Positions 61,753-64,000 of a DNA stretch of 64,000 bases are shown here, in pieces. The notes below the pieces were generated by a model. It was not told the DNA's origin. It searched no databases and saw only the letters and a program-made list of their open reading frames with translations. Position 1 is the stretch's first letter. Every line of letters starts with the position of its first letter. Origin of the DNA: Paraburkholderia largidicola (lineage in GTDB: Bacteria > Pseudomonadota > Gammaproteobacteria > Burkholderiales > Burkholderiaceae); assembly GCF_013426895.1 (NCBI RefSeq), contig NZ_AP023174.1:1550001-1614000 (forward strand), in the 5' to 3' direction. A program made the translations under genes and the position numbers.

Positions 61753-62412
61753 ATGAGTCCAGCCAGCAAGATCTCACCCGTTCATTCGCCCGCGCCCGTC
61801 GTGTATATCGTCGATGACGACAATGGCATGCGCACCTCGCTGGCGTGGCTGCTGGAGTCGGTCGGCGTGAAGTCGGAAGGATTTGCGAACGCCGCGGATT
61901 TCCTGCGGGCCTTCGACGCGAACGTACCGGCGTGTCTCGTGCTCGACGTGCGGATGCCGGAGACGAGCGGCTTCGACGTACAGGCCGAACTCAACAAGCG
62001 CGGCGCGACCTTGCCGATCATTTTCGTCAGTGGACACGGCGATATTCCGATGTCCGTGCGCGCATTGCAGAACGGCGCGATCGATTTCGTCGAAAAGCCG
62101 TACAACTCGCAGCAGATGCTCGAACGCATCCAGCGCGCGATGAAGCTCGCGACGCAACGTCATGCGGCGGATCAGAAGCTTCGCGATCTGCGTCAACGGA
62201 TCGAATCGCTGACGGCGCGGGAAAAAGAAGTCTTGCGCGGCGTGCTGGACGGAAAGGGCAGCAAGCGCATCGCGTCGGATCTGTCGATCAGCGTAAAAAC
62301 CGTCGACGTGCATCGCGCGAGCATCAAGGACAAGCTCGGCGCGTCGTCGATCGCGACGCTGGTGCGCGATGTGATGGCCGTGTGGAGTCCGGGCGAGGGC
62401 GGGCGCGAATGA
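61753..62412 (+). CDS. FixJ/LuxR-type response regulator
   Basis: 219 residues. Receiver domain (about 14-130) with acidic pocket IVDDDNG, phosphoacceptor D65 in CLVLDVRMPE, the SGHGD switch and K115. A LuxR-type helix-turn-helix follows (about 145-210; LTAREKEVLRGVLDGKGSKR, then VKTVDVHRASIKDKL). The domain order matches FixJ-type regulators. No histidine kinase is in the window, so its partner is unknown. A terminator hairpin follows the stop. Confidence 0.93.
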   Translation: MSPASKISPVHSPAPVVYIVDDDNGMRTSLAWLLESVGVKSEGFANAADFLRAFDANVPACLVLDVRMPETSGFDVQAELNKRGATLPIIFVSGHGDIPMSVRALQNGAIDFVEKPYNSQQMLERIQRAMKLATQRHAADQKLRDLRQRIESLTAREKEVLRGVLDGKGSKRIASDLSISVKTVDVHRASIKDKLGASSIATLVRDVMAVWSPGEGGRE

Positions 62413-62418
62413 TATCGG

Positions 62419-62454
62419 ACGGCACGGCTCAAGTGACAGGTGCCGTGCCGTTTT
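62419..62454 (+). terminator. Terminator of the response regulator gene
   Basis: Perfect 10-bp stem ACGGCACGGC / GCCGTGCCGT with a 13-base loop, ending in TTTT. It lies a few bases after the stop and between convergent genes, so it may act for both. Confidence 0.83.
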
Positions 62455-62463
62455 CTGCAGGTT

Positions 62464-63207
62464 CTATCGCATGTAAAGCCCGCCGTTCACATCCCAGCAC
62501 GCGCCGTTAGCGAAGTACGCATCGCCCGATGCAAGCAGCACGGCAACCTGTGCAACGTAATCCGCCGACCCGAGACGTCCGACGGGAATGCTCGAGATGA
62601 CCTTGTCGAGTTTATCGGCGGGCACGCTTTCGTGAACGATGGGCAGATCGAGCGGTCCCGGCGAGATGGCATTGACGGTCACGCCGTGCGCGGCGAGATC
62701 GCGCGCGAATACCTTGGTCAACGTGATCGCGCCGCCTTTCGCCGCCGCATAGTGCGCGCCCGTTGCCGAGCCGCCGTTCTGCCCCGCCAGCGAAGCGATA
62801 TTGACGATGCGCCCCGCACCGCGATCGGCGAAGTACTGGCCGAACACCTGGCAGCCAAACAGCACGCTGCGCAGATTGATGTCGATCACGCGGTCGAACT
62901 GTTCGGCCGTGATCTCCATCACGGGCACGACTTTCGAGGCGCCCGCGTTGTTGACGAGCACATCGACACGGCCCCAGCGGGCGATCAACGCATCGCGCGC
63001 CGCTTCGAAGTCCGCCTTGTTCGCGACATCGAGCGCGATTGCGCAGGCTGTTTCGTGACCGGCGCTCAACTCGGTGGCCAGCGCGTTCGCGGCATCGAAT
63101 GCGATATCGGCGAGTGCGACCTTGTAACCCGCGCTGTGAAATTGCTTCGCGACGACGGCGCCCAGTCCGCGCGCCGCGCCCGTCACGATGACGACTCTGT
63201 TCGACAT
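62464..63207 (-). CDS. Short-chain dehydrogenase/reductase (FabG-like)
   Basis: 247 residues, classical SDR. TGAARGLG (TGxxxGxG, residues 9-16) binds NAD(P). Downstream are LVNNAGAS and IASLAGQNG with the catalytic serine, then YAAAKGG (YxxxK). The C-terminus shows the active-site SPGPLD. Oxidoreductase of unknown substrate. The amidase gene follows on the same strand upstream, so it may share a degradation function. Start ATG at 63207. Confidence 0.93.
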   Translation of the reverse strand: MSNRVVIVTGAARGLGAVVAKQFHSAGYKVALADIAFDAANALATELSAGHETACAIALDVANKADFEAARDALIARWGRVDVLVNNAGASKVVPVMEITAEQFDRVIDINLRSVLFGCQVFGQYFADRGAGRIVNIASLAGQNGGSATGAHYAAAKGGAITLTKVFARDLAAHGVTVNAISPGPLDLPIVHESVPADKLDKVISSIPVGRLGSADYVAQVAVLLASGDAYFANGACWDVNGGLYMR

Positions 63208-63258
63208 GAATAACGATTCCTTCGGTGCGTGCGTTCACCTGAACGCACGCCGTTGATC

Positions 63259-64000
63259 TCAAGAGGCAGCAAGCGCCGCTTCGAAGTGCGCGGCGACAGC
63301 GCAGACCTCTTCGTCCGCGCCTTTACGCCCGACGATCTGCAAGCCTGCCTTCATCGGCGAGCCTTCAATCGGGATCGGCAAGCTCAGCGCGGGATGCCCG
63401 CTCAGATTGAACGGACGGATCAGCGACGACATCGTGAGCACGGGCGTGCCGTTGCGCGCGGCTTCGATCGTGATCGGCAAGGCGGGCAAGGTCGGCAGCA
63501 CCAGAACGTCGGTGTTCTCGAGCGCGCGATCGACGGCGGCCGTGAATGCGCGCCGTGCGCGCTCGGCAGCGTCGAGTTGCGCCTGGGTCGTTTGCACCGC
63601 GACGCGCAGGCGTGCGTCGACATCCGCGCCAAGCTTGCCCGTTTCGACGAGATGCGCGAATGCGCGCGCCGTCTCCACATTGATGACGGCGAGGCCCGCT
63701 TCGAAGGCTTCTTTCAGGTGGTCCAGCTCGATCGCGCGTGACGCAAAAGCCGCGACCTGCACCGCGCGTTCCACGCCCTGGCGGATGGCCTCATCTGCGT
63801 CGACGGAAACGATCGCGACGTTTGCGCTTGCGTTCAGGCGTTTTGCGGCGTTCGTATCGAACGCGGGTGCGATGGCCGCCATTGCATCGACCATCGTGGC
63901 GATATCGCGAGTGAACGGGCCCACGCAATCGAGCGTGGATTCACGCGGCACGGCGCCTTTGCGTGACACGCGTCCGAATGTGGGCTTGAGGCCGATCACG
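63259..64000 (-). CDS. Amidase family protein (partial, 5' part outside window)
   Basis: The C-terminal 246 residues are in the window. The internal VIGLKPTFGRVSRKGAVP segment follows the catalytic Ser-cisSer-Lys region (which lies outside) and is a strong amidase-signature family mark. LPIPIEGSPMKAGLQIVGRK and the final FEAALAAS are typical of the C-terminus. It is upstream of the SDR on the same strand, 51 bases away, and probably co-transcribed. Amide or nitrile-derived substrates are possible; the specificity is unknown. Confidence 0.9.
   Translation of the reverse strand, partial: VIGLKPTFGRVSRKGAVPRESTLDCVGPFTRDIATMVDAMAAIAPAFDTNAAKRLNASANVAIVSVDADEAIRQGVERAVQVAAFASRAIELDHLKEAFEAGLAVINVETARAFAHLVETGKLGADVDARLRVAVQTTQAQLDAAERARRAFTAAVDRALENTDVLVLPTLPALPITIEAARNGTPVLTMSSLIRPFNLSGHPALSLPIPIEGSPMKAGLQIVGRKGADEEVCAVAAHFEAALAAS

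Noticed and set aside
1..64000. tRNA, rRNA, CRISPR arrays, insertion sequences, prophage
   Set aside because: No TPsiC-loop context with cloverleaf, no regularly spaced repeats and no transposase, integrase or phage structural gene was found.

Overview
The window looks like a piece of a Burkholderiaceae chromosome, most likely Paraburkholderia. The DNA is GC-rich with strong GC bias at third codon positions. Several small proteins are of types I associate with that group, and the kgu, rbs and prkA-yeaH-spoVR clusters have the expected arrangement. The genus call is inference, because there is no rRNA or marker gene here. No tRNA, rRNA, CRISPR array, transposase or phage gene was seen.

Layout. 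1-4.5 kb: a drug-efflux operon (RND pump cut by the window edge, plus its lipoprotein adaptor) divergent from a TetR regulator, with a 36-bp operator-like palindrome between them. 4.5-13.2 kb: a cupin protein, an AraC regulator with a DUF2795 protein, a C45-type hydrolase, a ClC chloride channel, a glutathione transferase, and a YeiH-type exporter divergent from a LysR regulator. 13.2-18.5 kb: a complete 2-ketogluconate operon, kguE-kguK-kguT-kguD-ptxS, with a LacI-type operator before the first gene. 18.5-28 kb: housekeeping and accessory genes, including an Lrp regulator next to a lysine/saccharopine-type dehydrogenase, a FitAB-like toxin-antitoxin pair, CorA and a LysE/RhtB exporter. 28.4-36.6 kb: a ribose operon rbsB-rbsA-rbsC-rbsR-rbsK with promoter and operator, followed by a methyl-accepting chemoreceptor ending in a CheR/CheB tether.

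37.7-38.6 kb is a 0.9-kb stretch without a supportable gene. It has atypical composition and a 15-bp tandem repeat. It precedes the stress cluster prkA-yeaH-spoVR (38.6-43.7 kb). Between spoVR and kgtP lies the most unusual structure here: a 610-bp imperfect palindrome (43767-44376) whose outer arms are 88-bp perfect inverted repeats, with several inner arms sharing the same centre. 46-64 kb is a mosaic of single genes and short operons. It includes a glycosyltransferase, two MFS transporters (counting kgtP), MscS, cardiolipin synthase, a porin, a Tat-exported HiPIP overlapping a Pr6Pr membrane protein, a phytase-like esterase with a His/Asp-rich tail, a formate/nitrite-type channel, a DnaJ-domain protein, a flavin reductase, a FixJ-like response regulator, an SDR, and an amidase cut by the right edge.

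Functionally the window combines sugar and sugar-acid uptake (2-ketogluconate, ribose, 2-oxoglutarate), envelope and stress functions, and local transcriptional regulators that mostly sit beside their probable targets. Many GC-driven antisense ORFs were ignored.
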